A stretch of DNA of 7,431 nucleotides from contig CAYGZA010000321.1 in assembly GCA_964354135.1 (NCBI GenBank), positions 1-7,431 on the forward strand. The letters run 5' to 3'. A program made the position numbers and the translations under genes. The notes beneath the pieces were generated by a model. That model did no database searches, was not told where the DNA came from, and worked only from the letters and a program-made list of their open reading frames with translations. Source of the DNA: CAYGZA01 sp964354135 (GTDB taxonomy: Bacteria; Planctomycetota; Planctomycetia; Pirellulales; Thermoguttaceae). Below, in pieces: positions 1 to 5,944 of this stretch. Position 1 is the first letter of the stretch; each line of letters begins with the position of its first letter.

Positions 1-431
1 TCGAGCATCCCCAGCCGGTCCTTCACTTCGTCCCAGAGCATGGCCTGCCGGAGGCACTTCTCCACCAGCGCGTCGAGCTCGCAGCGGTCGTACACGCCCG
101 CGCGCCGCGGGGCGTAGGCCACGTTCTCGTAGACCGTCAAGGGCAGCCCGACCGGCAGCGGGAAAACCATCCCCACCCGCCGCCGCAGTGAGCAAACGTT
201 CCGAATCCGGTACACGTCTTCGCCGCCCACGAGCACCTCGCCGGTCACGCGGGCCGAAGGGATAAAGTCGATCGTCCGGTTGATGCACTTCAGAAGCGTC
301 GTCTTGCCGGAATTGGCCGGCCCAATGATGCCGAAAATCTCGTTCTTCGGAATCTCCAGCGACAGGTCGCCGAGCGCCGGGCGGGCGCCGTAGCGGACCG
401 AGACATGGTTGAACCGAATGTGCGCCTGCAT
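1..431 (-). CDS. pstB: Phosphate ABC transporter ATP-binding protein PstB (partial, N-terminal part)
   Basis: This is the cytoplasmic ATPase that powers phosphate import through PstC/PstA. Only the first 143 residues are inside the window; the C-terminal half, with the signature motif, Walker B and H-loop, lies beyond the left edge. The visible part starts with ATG (MQAHIRFNHVSVRYG) and carries a Walker A, GPANSGKTT, at residues 37-45. The stretch KCINRTIDFIP at 48-58 is PstB-like (the family has LR..NRMND..P), as is YENVAYAPR at 101-109. The start codon lies 6 nt after the pstA stop with a weak GGTGAG upstream, so translation is probably coupled. An oddity is the Q-loop: MVFPLP at 88-93 replaces the usual MVFQ.P, so the expected Gln is Pro91. 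The Walker A is also not the usual GPSGCGKST. Both suggest a divergent PstB subfamily, but its place as the last gene after pstSCA makes the assignment secure. Confidence 0.9.
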   Translation of the reverse strand, partial: MQAHIRFNHVSVRYGARPALGDLSLEIPKNEIFGIIGPANSGKTTLLKCINRTIDFIPSARVTGEVLVGGEDVYRIRNVCSLRRRVGMVFPLPVGLPLTVYENVAYAPRRAGVYDRCELDALVEKCLRQAMLWDEVKDRLGML

Positions 432-437
432 GGCCGC

Positions 438-1394
438 TCACCATCGCTTCCGCGACCGCAGGTAAGTCCGCAGCCCGATCGACAGCCCATTGACCGCCAA
501 GATCAGTCCCATCAGCACCACCGCCGTGCCGTATTGGATCGACTCCGGTGCGTCGCGAACCTGCGTCGCCAGCGTGAACAGGTGCATCGACAGCGCCATG
601 CAGCGGTCCCCTGGCCCATAGGGGAACAACGACGCCCAACCGTGGTCGGGCACGGGCGCGAAAAACACCGCCCCGGTGAACAGGATCGGGGCAGTCTCCC
701 CCGCGGCCCGGGATACCTCGAAAATCACCCCCGTCAGCATTCCGCTGATCGAATTGGGCAACACGATCGTGCGCACCGTCTGCCACCGGGTCGCCCCCAC
801 GTTCCAGCACGCCTCCCGGAAAGCCATCGGCACCGACGCCAGGGCCTCGCGCGTGCTCGTGATGATCACCGGCAGCGACATCACCGCCAGCGTGCATGAG
901 GCAGCAAGAACCGATCGGCCCATACCGGCAAACAAAACGAATGCCCCCACCCCAAACAAGCCGTGGACAATGCTCGGCACCCCCGCCAGGTTCATCACCG
1001 CCAGGTTAATAGTCCTCGTCAGCCAATTGTCGCGCGCGTATTCGTTGAGATAAACCCCCGCCAGGATGCCGATCGGGGCCGCCACCAAGAGCGAGAAGAA
1101 GACCAGGCAGAACGTCCCCACCAGCGGTGCCCAGATCCCGCCCGCCGTCATGTAGTTGCGCGGGTTCTCCAGCACAAAGGAAGGCGACAGCACAGGCCAC
1201 GCCCGCACGATCAGATACCCGACGATCGCCACCACGGGCAAGACCAAAGCAAGCGTCATGCCCAGGAACGCGAATCCGGCAGCTTTGTCCTTCAGGGCCT
1301 TCCGGCGCTCCCATGCAGAAGGCGCGAAGAGGTCCTGGCCGGCCGAAGCCCGCTCGCCCTGCGGATCCAAACCCGCGTCAACCGGCGCTCTCAC
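438..1394 (-). CDS. pstA: Phosphate ABC transporter permease PstA
   Basis: Inner-membrane permease subunit that pairs with PstC to form the phosphate channel. With the GTG start chosen here the protein has 318 residues, close to family length after allowing for a polar N-terminal extension of about 37 residues. The first membrane segment is about residues 38-63 and the last about 288-310. In between is the family's cytoplasmic EAA loop, FREACWNVGATRW (192-204), which docks on the ATPase. NEYARDNW (117-124), AGVPSIVHGLFGVG (137-150) and RAAGETAP (229-236) are PstA-typical. A TTG at 1412 is in frame and would give six more residues, but nothing like a Shine-Dalgarno precedes it. The GTG at 1394 has AAGGGG 7 nt upstream. 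The gene overlaps the pstC 3' end by 17 bp and is followed 6 nt later by pstB. Confidence 0.92.
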   Translation of the reverse strand: MRAPVDAGLDPQGERASAGQDLFAPSAWERRKALKDKAAGFAFLGMTLALVLPVVAIVGYLIVRAWPVLSPSFVLENPRNYMTAGGIWAPLVGTFCLVFFSLLVAAPIGILAGVYLNEYARDNWLTRTINLAVMNLAGVPSIVHGLFGVGAFVLFAGMGRSVLAASCTLAVMSLPVIITSTREALASVPMAFREACWNVGATRWQTVRTIVLPNSISGMLTGVIFEVSRAAGETAPILFTGAVFFAPVPDHGWASLFPYGPGDRCMALSMHLFTLATQVRDAPESIQYGTAVVLMGLILAVNGLSIGLRTYLRSRKRW

Positions 1395-2436
1395 GGCGAA
1401 TCCCCTTGACAACGAGGTCGGCGATCAGGTTCACCACGAAGGTCATCGCAAACAGCACCAGCCCGATCAGAAACAGCACGCTGTAGTGCATGTCTCCCTC
1501 GACGGTCTCGCCAAGTTCGGCAGCGATGGTGGCGGTCAGCGTGCGCACGGGGTCCAACAGGCTGTGAGGGATCTGGATCGCGTGGCCGGAGCAGAGGAGC
1601 ACGGCCATGGTCTCGCCGATCGCCCGGCCCACACCCAAGAGCACCGCCGCCAAGAGTCCGTTCTTCGCCGCCGGAAACAACACCCGGTGGACGATCTCCC
1701 ACCGGCTGGCCCCCATCGCCAACGCCGCCTCGCGGTAGGAATCCGGGACCGCCTTTAGCGCGTCCTCGCCCACCGAAACGATGATCGGCACGCTCATCAG
1801 CGCCAGCACGATGCCCGCGTTGAGCAGACTCACCCCCACCGGCGCCCCCGTGAGGTCCATGATGATCGGGCCGAGGACCATGTAGCCGATGAAGCCCCAC
1901 ACCACCGACGGAATCGCGGCCAGCAGCTCCACCACGACCTTGAGGACTTCCTTGGGCCTGCCGCTGCAAAACTCGGAGATGTACACCGCGGCGCCCAACC
2001 CCAGCGGCACGGCAATCGCCATGGCCAGGACCGTCACCGAAAGCGTCCCGACCATTAGGGCCAGGATGCCGTATTGCGGGCGCACGTCCGATGTGGGCCG
2101 CCAGTTCGGACTCGTGAAGAACTCTACCAGGTCCAGCCCGCCGAACAGCGCGTGCGACGCCCAGTAAAAGACGAACAGAAAGATCGCCAGCACAAACAGG
2201 ATCGCACTCCACCCGCACAGACGGATGGTCCATTCCACGACCGGCTCGGACCGGTCGACGGCGGCACGAAGAAACCGGACGAGCCATCGCCATGCCCCAA
2301 CCCGCGCGGCCCACAGAGAGCGCAAGCCAAACCGCCGCCATTGCACCGAGGCCGCGCAAGTCGTCTGAGCCGCTGTGCCGAACGGGTCGGTCCCGTCCGC
2401 TTCACCTTCTCGCCGCATGGGCTCGAGGCTCTTCAT
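1378..2436 (-). CDS. pstC: Phosphate ABC transporter permease PstC
   Basis: Inner-membrane permease partner of PstA. The protein is 352 residues. It has an unusually long, charged N-terminal part of about 70 residues before the first membrane helix (about 74-97); E. coli PstC, about 319 residues, begins its first helix much earlier. Further hydrophobic segments lie near 121-150, 163-190, 200-222, 250-275 and 318-345. The EAA loop reads YREAALAMGASRWEIVHRVLFP (224-245). LLAAIPSVVWGFIGY (161-175) and GRAIGETMAVL (270-280) are highly characteristic of PstC. The ATG start shares one base with the pstS stop (TAATG), a classic termination-reinitiation arrangement, and I see no strong independent ribosome binding site. 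An internal ATG at codon 7 is an alternative start. Confidence 0.93.
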   Translation of the reverse strand: MKSLEPMRREGEADGTDPFGTAAQTTCAASVQWRRFGLRSLWAARVGAWRWLVRFLRAAVDRSEPVVEWTIRLCGWSAILFVLAIFLFVFYWASHALFGGLDLVEFFTSPNWRPTSDVRPQYGILALMVGTLSVTVLAMAIAVPLGLGAAVYISEFCSGRPKEVLKVVVELLAAIPSVVWGFIGYMVLGPIIMDLTGAPVGVSLLNAGIVLALMSVPIIVSVGEDALKAVPDSYREAALAMGASRWEIVHRVLFPAAKNGLLAAVLLGVGRAIGETMAVLLCSGHAIQIPHSLLDPVRTLTATIAAELGETVEGDMHYSVLFLIGLVLFAMTFVVNLIADLVVKGIRRESAG

Positions 2437-3320
2437 TAGTCTTTAGCCGGCACGTAGCCGAGTTCCACCACCACCTTGTGCCCTTCCGGCGAGAGGATCC
2501 AGTCGAGGTGCTGCTTCGCTGGACCGCTCGGATCGCCCGCCGTGTAAATGTAGAGCGCCCGCGTAATCGGGTACGTCCCCTTCTTGGCGTTCTCGACCGT
2601 CGGCGCGACGCCCGGCTCTCCTTTCCGCTTCGAGACCTTCAGCATTTTCACTTCGGGCGTGGCGTAGCCCATGCCGCTATAGCCGAGGGCGTTCGGCGTG
2701 CGGGAGACGAGGGCCACGACGTCTTTGGAGCCGCTCTGGTCGATCGACCCGAGCTTGTAGTCCCGCCCCTTGCCCAGGATCGCCTCGCGGAAGTACGCGT
2801 AGGTGCCCGAGCTGTTCTGGCGGCTGACGCGGACAATCGTGTCGTTCCCCGAGATCTTCACGCCGAGCTGCGACCACTGGGTGATCCGGCCGCCCTCGCC
2901 GTAGGTTTCGGCCAGGTCCTCGATGGAGATCGAATCCAGCGGGTTGTCCTTGTGGACGTAGACCGCCAGGGCGTCGTAGCCGACGATGTGCGTCTTCGGC
3001 TCCACCCCGCGCTTGGCCTTGACCCTGGCGATTTCCTTGGGCTCGATTTCGCGGCTGGCGTTAGCCAGGTCGCAGTTGCCGTCGATCAGGCTGGCGATCC
3101 CCACGCCCGAGCCGCCCCCGAGGACCTGGACGCTCACGTCTGGGCGCTTTCGGCGGTACTGCTCGGCCCAGGCCTGGGCCAGGTTCACCATCGTGTCGGA
3201 GCCCTCGACGCGGACGATGGTCGTGCCGGCGCCACCCTGGTCTCCCCCCCGTCGCCCGCAGCCGGTCGTTGCGATCAGCGCGAGCCCAAGTAACAAGATT
3301 AGCGTGGGTGGTCGGAGCAT
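2436..3320 (-). CDS. pstS: Phosphate-binding lipoprotein PstS
   Basis: Periplasmic phosphate-binding protein that delivers phosphate to PstCAB. The 294-residue sequence starts with a short lipoprotein signal peptide: basic N-end, hydrophobic core LILLLGLALIA, then TTGC, giving a predicted lipidated Cys21. A Gly/Arg-rich linker follows. Ligand-binding elements of the family are clear: EGSDTM (39-44), GGGSGVG (68-74), the CDLANASREI segment (83-92), YDALAVYVHKDNP (115-127) and SRQNSSGTY (156-164). The stretch YPITRALYIYT (240-250) is also typical. The first T of the lipobox is not the preferred Leu, but the overall shape is convincing. It is the first gene of the operon, with an AAGGAGG ribosome binding site and a putative Pho box upstream, so it is probably the most strongly expressed gene and induced by phosphate limitation. 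Confidence 0.95.
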   Translation of the reverse strand: MLRPPTLILLLGLALIATTGCGRRGGDQGGAGTTIVRVEGSDTMVNLAQAWAEQYRRKRPDVSVQVLGGGSGVGIASLIDGNCDLANASREIEPKEIARVKAKRGVEPKTHIVGYDALAVYVHKDNPLDSISIEDLAETYGEGGRITQWSQLGVKISGNDTIVRVSRQNSSGTYAYFREAILGKGRDYKLGSIDQSGSKDVVALVSRTPNALGYSGMGYATPEVKMLKVSKRKGEPGVAPTVENAKKGTYPITRALYIYTAGDPSGPAKQHLDWILSPEGHKVVVELGYVPAKD

Positions 3321-3328
3321 CTCTGTTG

Positions 3329-3335
3329 CCTCCTT
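3329..3335 (-). promoter_or_regulatory. Strong Shine-Dalgarno of pstS
   Basis: The minus strand reads AAGGAGG and ends 8 nt before the pstS ATG. It is the best ribosome binding site in the window, as expected for a binding protein made in excess over its permease, and it fixes the pstS start. Confidence 0.85.
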
Positions 3336-3364
3336 CTTCGTTTTCTTTCCCTCATTCCCAACAC

Positions 3365-3370
3365 ATCCTA
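3365..3370 (-). promoter_or_regulatory. Candidate -10 box of the pst operon
   Basis: The minus strand reads TAGGAT (4 of 6 to TATAAT), 8 bp downstream of the last Pho-box repeat. No recognisable -35 element exists at the proper distance; the sequence there is ACACGC and lies inside the repeat array. This is what is expected of PhoB-activated promoters, where the activator replaces -35 recognition. The leader would be about 38-40 nt. Inferred from sequence only. Confidence 0.45.
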
Positions 3371-3378
3371 CGGGAGGC

Positions 3379-3419
3379 CGGTTAGGCGCGTGTCAGCGTT
3401 GTGTTAGGAATTGGTCAAG
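3379..3419 (-). promoter_or_regulatory. Putative Pho box: four 8-bp direct repeats with 11-bp period
   Basis: Read on the minus strand in the direction of pstS, four 8-mers follow each other: CTTGACCA (3412-3419), CCTAACAC (3401-3408), GCTGACAC (3390-3397) and CCTAACCG (3379-3386). The spacers are ATT, AAC and GCG, exactly 3 bp each. The shared core is (C/T)T(A/G)AC, with the A and C invariant. The 11-bp repeat period puts each unit on the same face of the helix, as in PhoB boxes, and the 8+3 layout with a TTAAC-like core resembles the cyanobacterial Pho box. The position, between the candidate -10 and the upstream repeat, fits an activator site for the pst operon. The repeats are seen in the sequence; binding by PhoB is inferred. 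Confidence 0.7.
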
Positions 3420-3440
3420 ACTCTAACGGTAAACGGCAAA

Positions 3441-3558
3441 GGCGAAGAAGGAGGAAGAAGGGGCCGGGAGTCGTTTTCGCGGACCGTCCCCGGCAGCAAG
3501 CCCCAGCAACAGGGAGGTTGAAGAAGACGACTCCCGACCCCTTGTTGCTTCTTGGCGC
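3441..3558. repeat. REP-like intergenic palindrome (AAGGGGYCGGGAGTCGTYTTC type)
   Basis: The left arm at 3458-3478 and the right arm at 3523-3543 are inverted copies, 21 bp each, matching at 19 positions; the differences are C/T at arm positions 7 and 18. They flank a 44-bp GC-rich loop (3479-3522). Outside the arms, complementarity continues imperfectly through AAGAAG-type segments to GGCG at 3441 and CGCC at about 3555-3558. No reading frame here is convincing. The element sits between the methyltransferase stop codon and the pst promoter. GACTCCCGACCCC-type palindromes of this style are, to my recollection, dispersed repeats in many environmental genomes and sometimes linked to REP-associated transposases. 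It could also help to end methyltransferase transcription, but no T-tract follows the stem. Confidence 0.7.
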
Positions 3559-3575
3559 CTCTGACCCGCCGGCCG

Positions 3576-4178
3576 TCATTCCAGGCAGAAGCTTGCGGCG
3601 CTGGCGGTCATCTTGCGGCCGGTTCGGCGGGCATGGTCGTTTGCGGCCCGGGCCACGTCGGGATGGCTGTAGTCGTCGCCCACCAGAACGGCCGAAGGCC
3701 AATGCCCCGTACAGAAGGCCAGCTCGCGGCCGACGCGATCCCAGGTGTGCTCGCTGTCGAGATAGACCAGGTCCGGCGACAGGCCGGCGGCGTGAATCTC
3801 GGCGAGGCCCTCGAGGGTATCCGCCCGGAGCGGGACGATGCGCTCGCGCCACGGCCACATGTTGCGCACAAACGTCTCAAAGAGCGTAGGCAGCCGCCGC
3901 GACCAATCGCGGTTGGACGTGCCGGGCTGGTGCTCCGACGAGCCCTTCCAGTGGTCGCAGCAAATCAGAATCGCGCGGGGAGCCGACTGGACAATCGCCC
4001 TCGCGCTCATCCCCAGCCAGCTTCCGCACTCCACGACCAGCCGGGTCTCCGGCGTCAGGTGAGAGCACAGCATGGCCGCCGTGTCGCCGGATAGCCAGCC
4101 GTGCCAATCCTCCGGCACGCCCGGCATTTCCGCCGGCCAGGGATGCCGCTCCCGCAGTCTCCCGATCGCAAGCTCCAT
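3576..4178 (-). CDS. Putative class I SAM-dependent methyltransferase
   Basis: This encodes a 200-residue soluble protein with the order of motifs of a Rossmann-fold methyltransferase of the Methyltransf_24 type. Motif I is VVECGSWLGMSAR (48-60), the E/DxGxxxGxS loop that binds SAM. A second strand ending in ICCDHW (72-77) places the acidic residue expected to contact the ribose. LVYLDSEHTWDRVGREL (137-153) matches the family's hydrophobic-D-x-x-H segment, and AVLVGDDYSHPDV (163-175) matches the late strand with two Asp residues. The substrate is unknown; small O-methyltransferases of this group often act on sugars or secondary metabolites. The ATG at 4178 follows a good GGAGGG site by 7 nt. 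It is divergent from the glycosyltransferase pair, so glycan modification is a reasonable guess but only an inference. It is short for the family and lacks an evident substrate-recognition insertion. Confidence 0.72.
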   Translation of the reverse strand: MELAIGRLRERHPWPAEMPGVPEDWHGWLSGDTAAMLCSHLTPETRLVVECGSWLGMSARAIVQSAPRAILICCDHWKGSSEHQPGTSNRDWSRRLPTLFETFVRNMWPWRERIVPLRADTLEGLAEIHAAGLSPDLVYLDSEHTWDRVGRELAFCTGHWPSAVLVGDDYSHPDVARAANDHARRTGRKMTASAASFCLE

Positions 4179-4185
4179 CGCTCGT

Positions 4186-4191
4186 CCCTCC
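4186..4191 (-). promoter_or_regulatory. Shine-Dalgarno of the methyltransferase gene
   Basis: The minus strand reads GGAGGG, 7 nt before the ATG at 4178. It supports that start over downstream alternatives. Confidence 0.7.
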
Positions 4192-4210
4192 GCAGGTTTC
4201 CCATTCCGCG

Positions 4211-4238
4211 ATTATTCCGGGCTCCTCGGAAAGAGCAA
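4211..4238 (-). promoter_or_regulatory. Candidate sigma-70-type promoter of the methyltransferase gene
   Basis: On the minus strand TTGCTC (4233-4238) and AATAAT (4211-4216, 5 of 6 to TATAAT) are separated by 16 bp. The predicted transcript start near 4204 gives a leader of about 26 nt containing the GGAGGG site. It is the only AT-rich patch in this part of the spacer. Confidence 0.4.
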
Positions 4239-4248
4239 GGCGAGTTTG

Positions 4249-4275
4249 TGGGCCACGACTGCGGCAAGTGGCCCA
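4249..4275. promoter_or_regulatory. Perfect 8-bp inverted repeat between divergent promoters (candidate operator)
   Basis: TGGGCCAC at 4249-4256 and GTGGCCCA at 4268-4275 are perfect inverted copies separated by 11 bp, with half-site centres 19 bp apart. The element lies between the candidate -35 of the methyltransferase (4233-4238) and that of the glycosyltransferase operon (4286-4291), where a dimeric regulator could act on both. It could alternatively be a chance palindrome in GC-rich DNA, or form a cruciform. No regulator gene is visible in the window. Confidence 0.4.
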
Positions 4276-4285
4276 AAAAGTCGCG

Positions 4286-4313
4286 TTGAAGCCCCGGGGG
4301 CCGCCGTTAGAAT
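4286..4313 (+). promoter_or_regulatory. Candidate promoter of the glycosyltransferase operon, nearly leaderless
   Basis: TTGAAG (4286-4291, 4 of 6 to TTGACA) and TAGAAT (4308-4313, 5 of 6 to TATAAT) are separated by 16 bp. Transcription would start about 7 bp past the -10, near 4320, and the ATG is at 4322. The mRNA would therefore have a leader of 0-3 nt. Consistent with this, no Shine-Dalgarno is found just before the ATG. The same TAGAAT hexamer recurs upstream of the radical SAM gene. Confidence 0.55.
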
Positions 4314-4321
4314 GAACTGCG

Positions 4322-5044
4322 ATGAAGATCGCCGCGGTTTGCGTGACCTATCTGCGCCCAAAGCAGCTTGGCTGGCTCATTCGGTGTTTCCAGTTGCAGG
4401 ACTATGCGGACCGGGAGATGGTGATCCTCGACGACGCCGGACAATACCCCTGGCAGCAAGGGGACCGCTGGAGATTGATCTCGCAGGCAAGGCGGTTCCC
4501 TTCGCTGGGCGCCAAGCGCAACGCGGCGGTGCGCCACGTATCGCCCGACGTCGAGGCGCTGGCCGTCTGGGACGACGACGACCTGTACTTGCCGTGGGCC
4601 CTCTCGGCGAGCGTCGCCGCGCTCGCGCTGGCTCCCTGGTCCCGGCCCGGCGTGGTGCTGCACCCGCAGGCCGACGGCTCGCTTGCGCAGCACAGAACGG
4701 GCGGGCTGTACCACGGGGGTTGGGCCTACCGCACGGATCTCTTCAGGCGGGTCGGCGGCTACCCGACCATGAACAACGGGGAAGATCAGGCGTTTGCCCG
4801 ACGGCTCCGGCGGCTGAAGACCCCTGAGGCCGACCCGTGTCAACTCGGCTCCCTGCCCTTCTACGTCTACACCTGGGGCTGCGCCCACGCTTCGACTCCG
4901 CACCTCTCGGCCATGGGGCCGGACGGTTACCGGCAACTGGGGTGTCTCCCCAGGGAGAAAACCACGCTGGACGTCTCCATGCCCCTCTGGCTCGACCTGA
5001 CGAAGCCGCAGATCATCCCCGGAATCAACGAGAGGATGTTCTGA
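4322..5044 (+). CDS. Glycosyltransferase, GT-A fold, family 2-like
   Basis: A 240-residue soluble glycosyltransferase expected to transfer a sugar from a nucleotide-sugar donor in the cytoplasm. The N-terminal AAVCVTYLRP (4-13) is the nucleotide-binding first strand. VILDDAG (34-40) supplies the conserved Asp pair, GAKRNAAV (63-70) the family 2 G.KRN segment, and AVWDDDDLYLP (81-91) the metal-binding DXD motif. HGGWAYRTDLFRRVGGYP (131-148) followed by NNGEDQAF (151-158) is the acceptor-side segment with the ED motif that holds the probable catalytic base. There is no membrane segment, so it is not a polymer-secreting synthase. It is the first gene of a two-gene operon; the next start codon lies 1 nt past its stop. 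Donor and acceptor cannot be told from the sequence. Confidence 0.85.
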   Translation: MKIAAVCVTYLRPKQLGWLIRCFQLQDYADREMVILDDAGQYPWQQGDRWRLISQARRFPSLGAKRNAAVRHVSPDVEALAVWDDDDLYLPWALSASVAALALAPWSRPGVVLHPQADGSLAQHRTGGLYHGGWAYRTDLFRRVGGYPTMNNGEDQAFARRLRRLKTPEADPCQLGSLPFYVYTWGCAHASTPHLSAMGPDGYRQLGCLPREKTTLDVSMPLWLDLTKPQIIPGINERMF

Positions 5045-5045
5045 G

Positions 5046-5921
5046 ATGAGAAGGACCGTGCGCTTGATGCGCGAGGTGAACGCTCCGTGGGGCAGCGGCC
5101 CGGGCAACGGGCAATACGCCTTGCAGAAGGCCCTCCGTGTCCGGGCGCCCGACTGGCTCCGGATCGGCGGCGCGCTACAGTGGCAGGAGATTCCGTGGTG
5201 GTGGTGCTGGCTGGACCGGGACGAAGCCGTGCGATCCTCCCGCGAGAACCGGCCTTTCGTGATGGGGCCGAACATCCTTTTTGGCGATTGGCGGAGACCG
5301 TTCGCCTCTCCGGGAGAGCGCGAGCTCTGCACCAGTGCCAGTTGCGCCCTCCAGTATACGGAGTCTCCTTGGTATCGCGACCTGATTGCCCGGCACTCGG
5401 GCCCGCCGAACCGTGCGCCGATCGTCATCTGGCCGTATCCGATCGACCCGCAACCGGCGGAACCGCTCGCGGCAAAGCACGATCTCCTGATCTACGAAAA
5501 AGGTCTCCGCGGCGGGGGGCTCTCGGACTGGCTCGTCGGCCGGTACCCGCGATCCATCCGGTTTCGATACGGCAGCTTTCGCCGCGAGGAGCTTGGGGAG
5601 GCGGCGCGGCAGTCGCGGGCGTGCGCGTACCTGAGCCAGAGCGACCGCGGCCCGCTGGCCCTGGCGGAAATCCTCTTGGCAGGCTGCCCGGCCATCGGCA
5701 CGCCGCGCGGGGCCCCCTGGATCGTCGACGGTCTGAACGGGCACCAGGTGTCGGGTTTCGGGCGGCAATCGCTCTCGTCGGCCATCGCACGGGCACAGGC
5801 CCTCGATCGCCGCGCCGTTCGCTCAGTCGCGCTAGAGCAGTTCCACACCGACCGGATCGTCGACGCGGTCCTCTCGTCGCTGAAGGAGGCCCTTGACCGC
5901 GTCGAGGCCGGTCATCGCTAA
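5046..5921 (+). CDS. Putative glycosyltransferase, GT-B fold, family 4-like
   Basis: A 291-residue protein whose C-terminal half resembles the donor-binding domain of GT4-type enzymes. ACAYLSQSDRGPLALAEI (192-209) is followed by LAGCPAIGTPRGAPWIVDGLNG (211-232). This matches the usual pattern of a small-residue Ser strand, an E-x7-E motif, AxGxPVI and a late G-x-P-E-I-V loop. Here the first acidic residue is Asp200, giving D-x7-E with Glu208. The N-terminal half is shorter than in standard GT4 proteins (typically 350-400 residues in total) and contains SGPGNGQYALQKAL (17-30), which fits a glycine-rich loop after the first strand, and a WWWCW patch at 51-55. The ATG is 1 nt after the preceding stop, with GAGAGG 10 nt upstream, so the two genes are co-translated. 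It probably extends or completes the glycan started by the GT-A partner. The exact family is uncertain. Confidence 0.68.
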   Translation: MRRTVRLMREVNAPWGSGPGNGQYALQKALRVRAPDWLRIGGALQWQEIPWWWCWLDRDEAVRSSRENRPFVMGPNILFGDWRRPFASPGERELCTSASCALQYTESPWYRDLIARHSGPPNRAPIVIWPYPIDPQPAEPLAAKHDLLIYEKGLRGGGLSDWLVGRYPRSIRFRYGSFRREELGEAARQSRACAYLSQSDRGPLALAEILLAGCPAIGTPRGAPWIVDGLNGHQVSGFGRQSLSSAIARAQALDRRAVRSVALEQFHTDRIVDAVLSSLKEALDRVEAGHR

Positions 5922-5944
5922 CGGGTGTATTGTCCCCCGGCAAG

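Noticed and set aside
2292..3293. Long plus-strand open frame (333 codons) opposite pstS and pstC
   Set aside because: The opposite strand encodes clear PstS and PstC motifs; the plus-strand product has only antisense-like composition.
3458..3543. Palindrome as an intrinsic terminator of the methyltransferase gene
   Set aside because: The stem is strong, but the loop is 44 bp and no T-tract follows on the minus strand; a dispersed repeat explains it better.
3401..3889. Open frames on both strands across the pst upstream region and the REP-like palindrome (3401-3889 plus, 3415-3858 minus)
   Set aside because: They are Arg/Pro-rich shadows of GC-rich DNA, overlap the Pho box and the methyltransferase, and have no recognisable domain.
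4307..5428. Long minus-strand open frame (373 codons) opposite the glycosyltransferase genes
   Set aside because: It is an antisense shadow: no domain, Arg/Pro/Gly-rich, crosses two well-supported genes and their junction.
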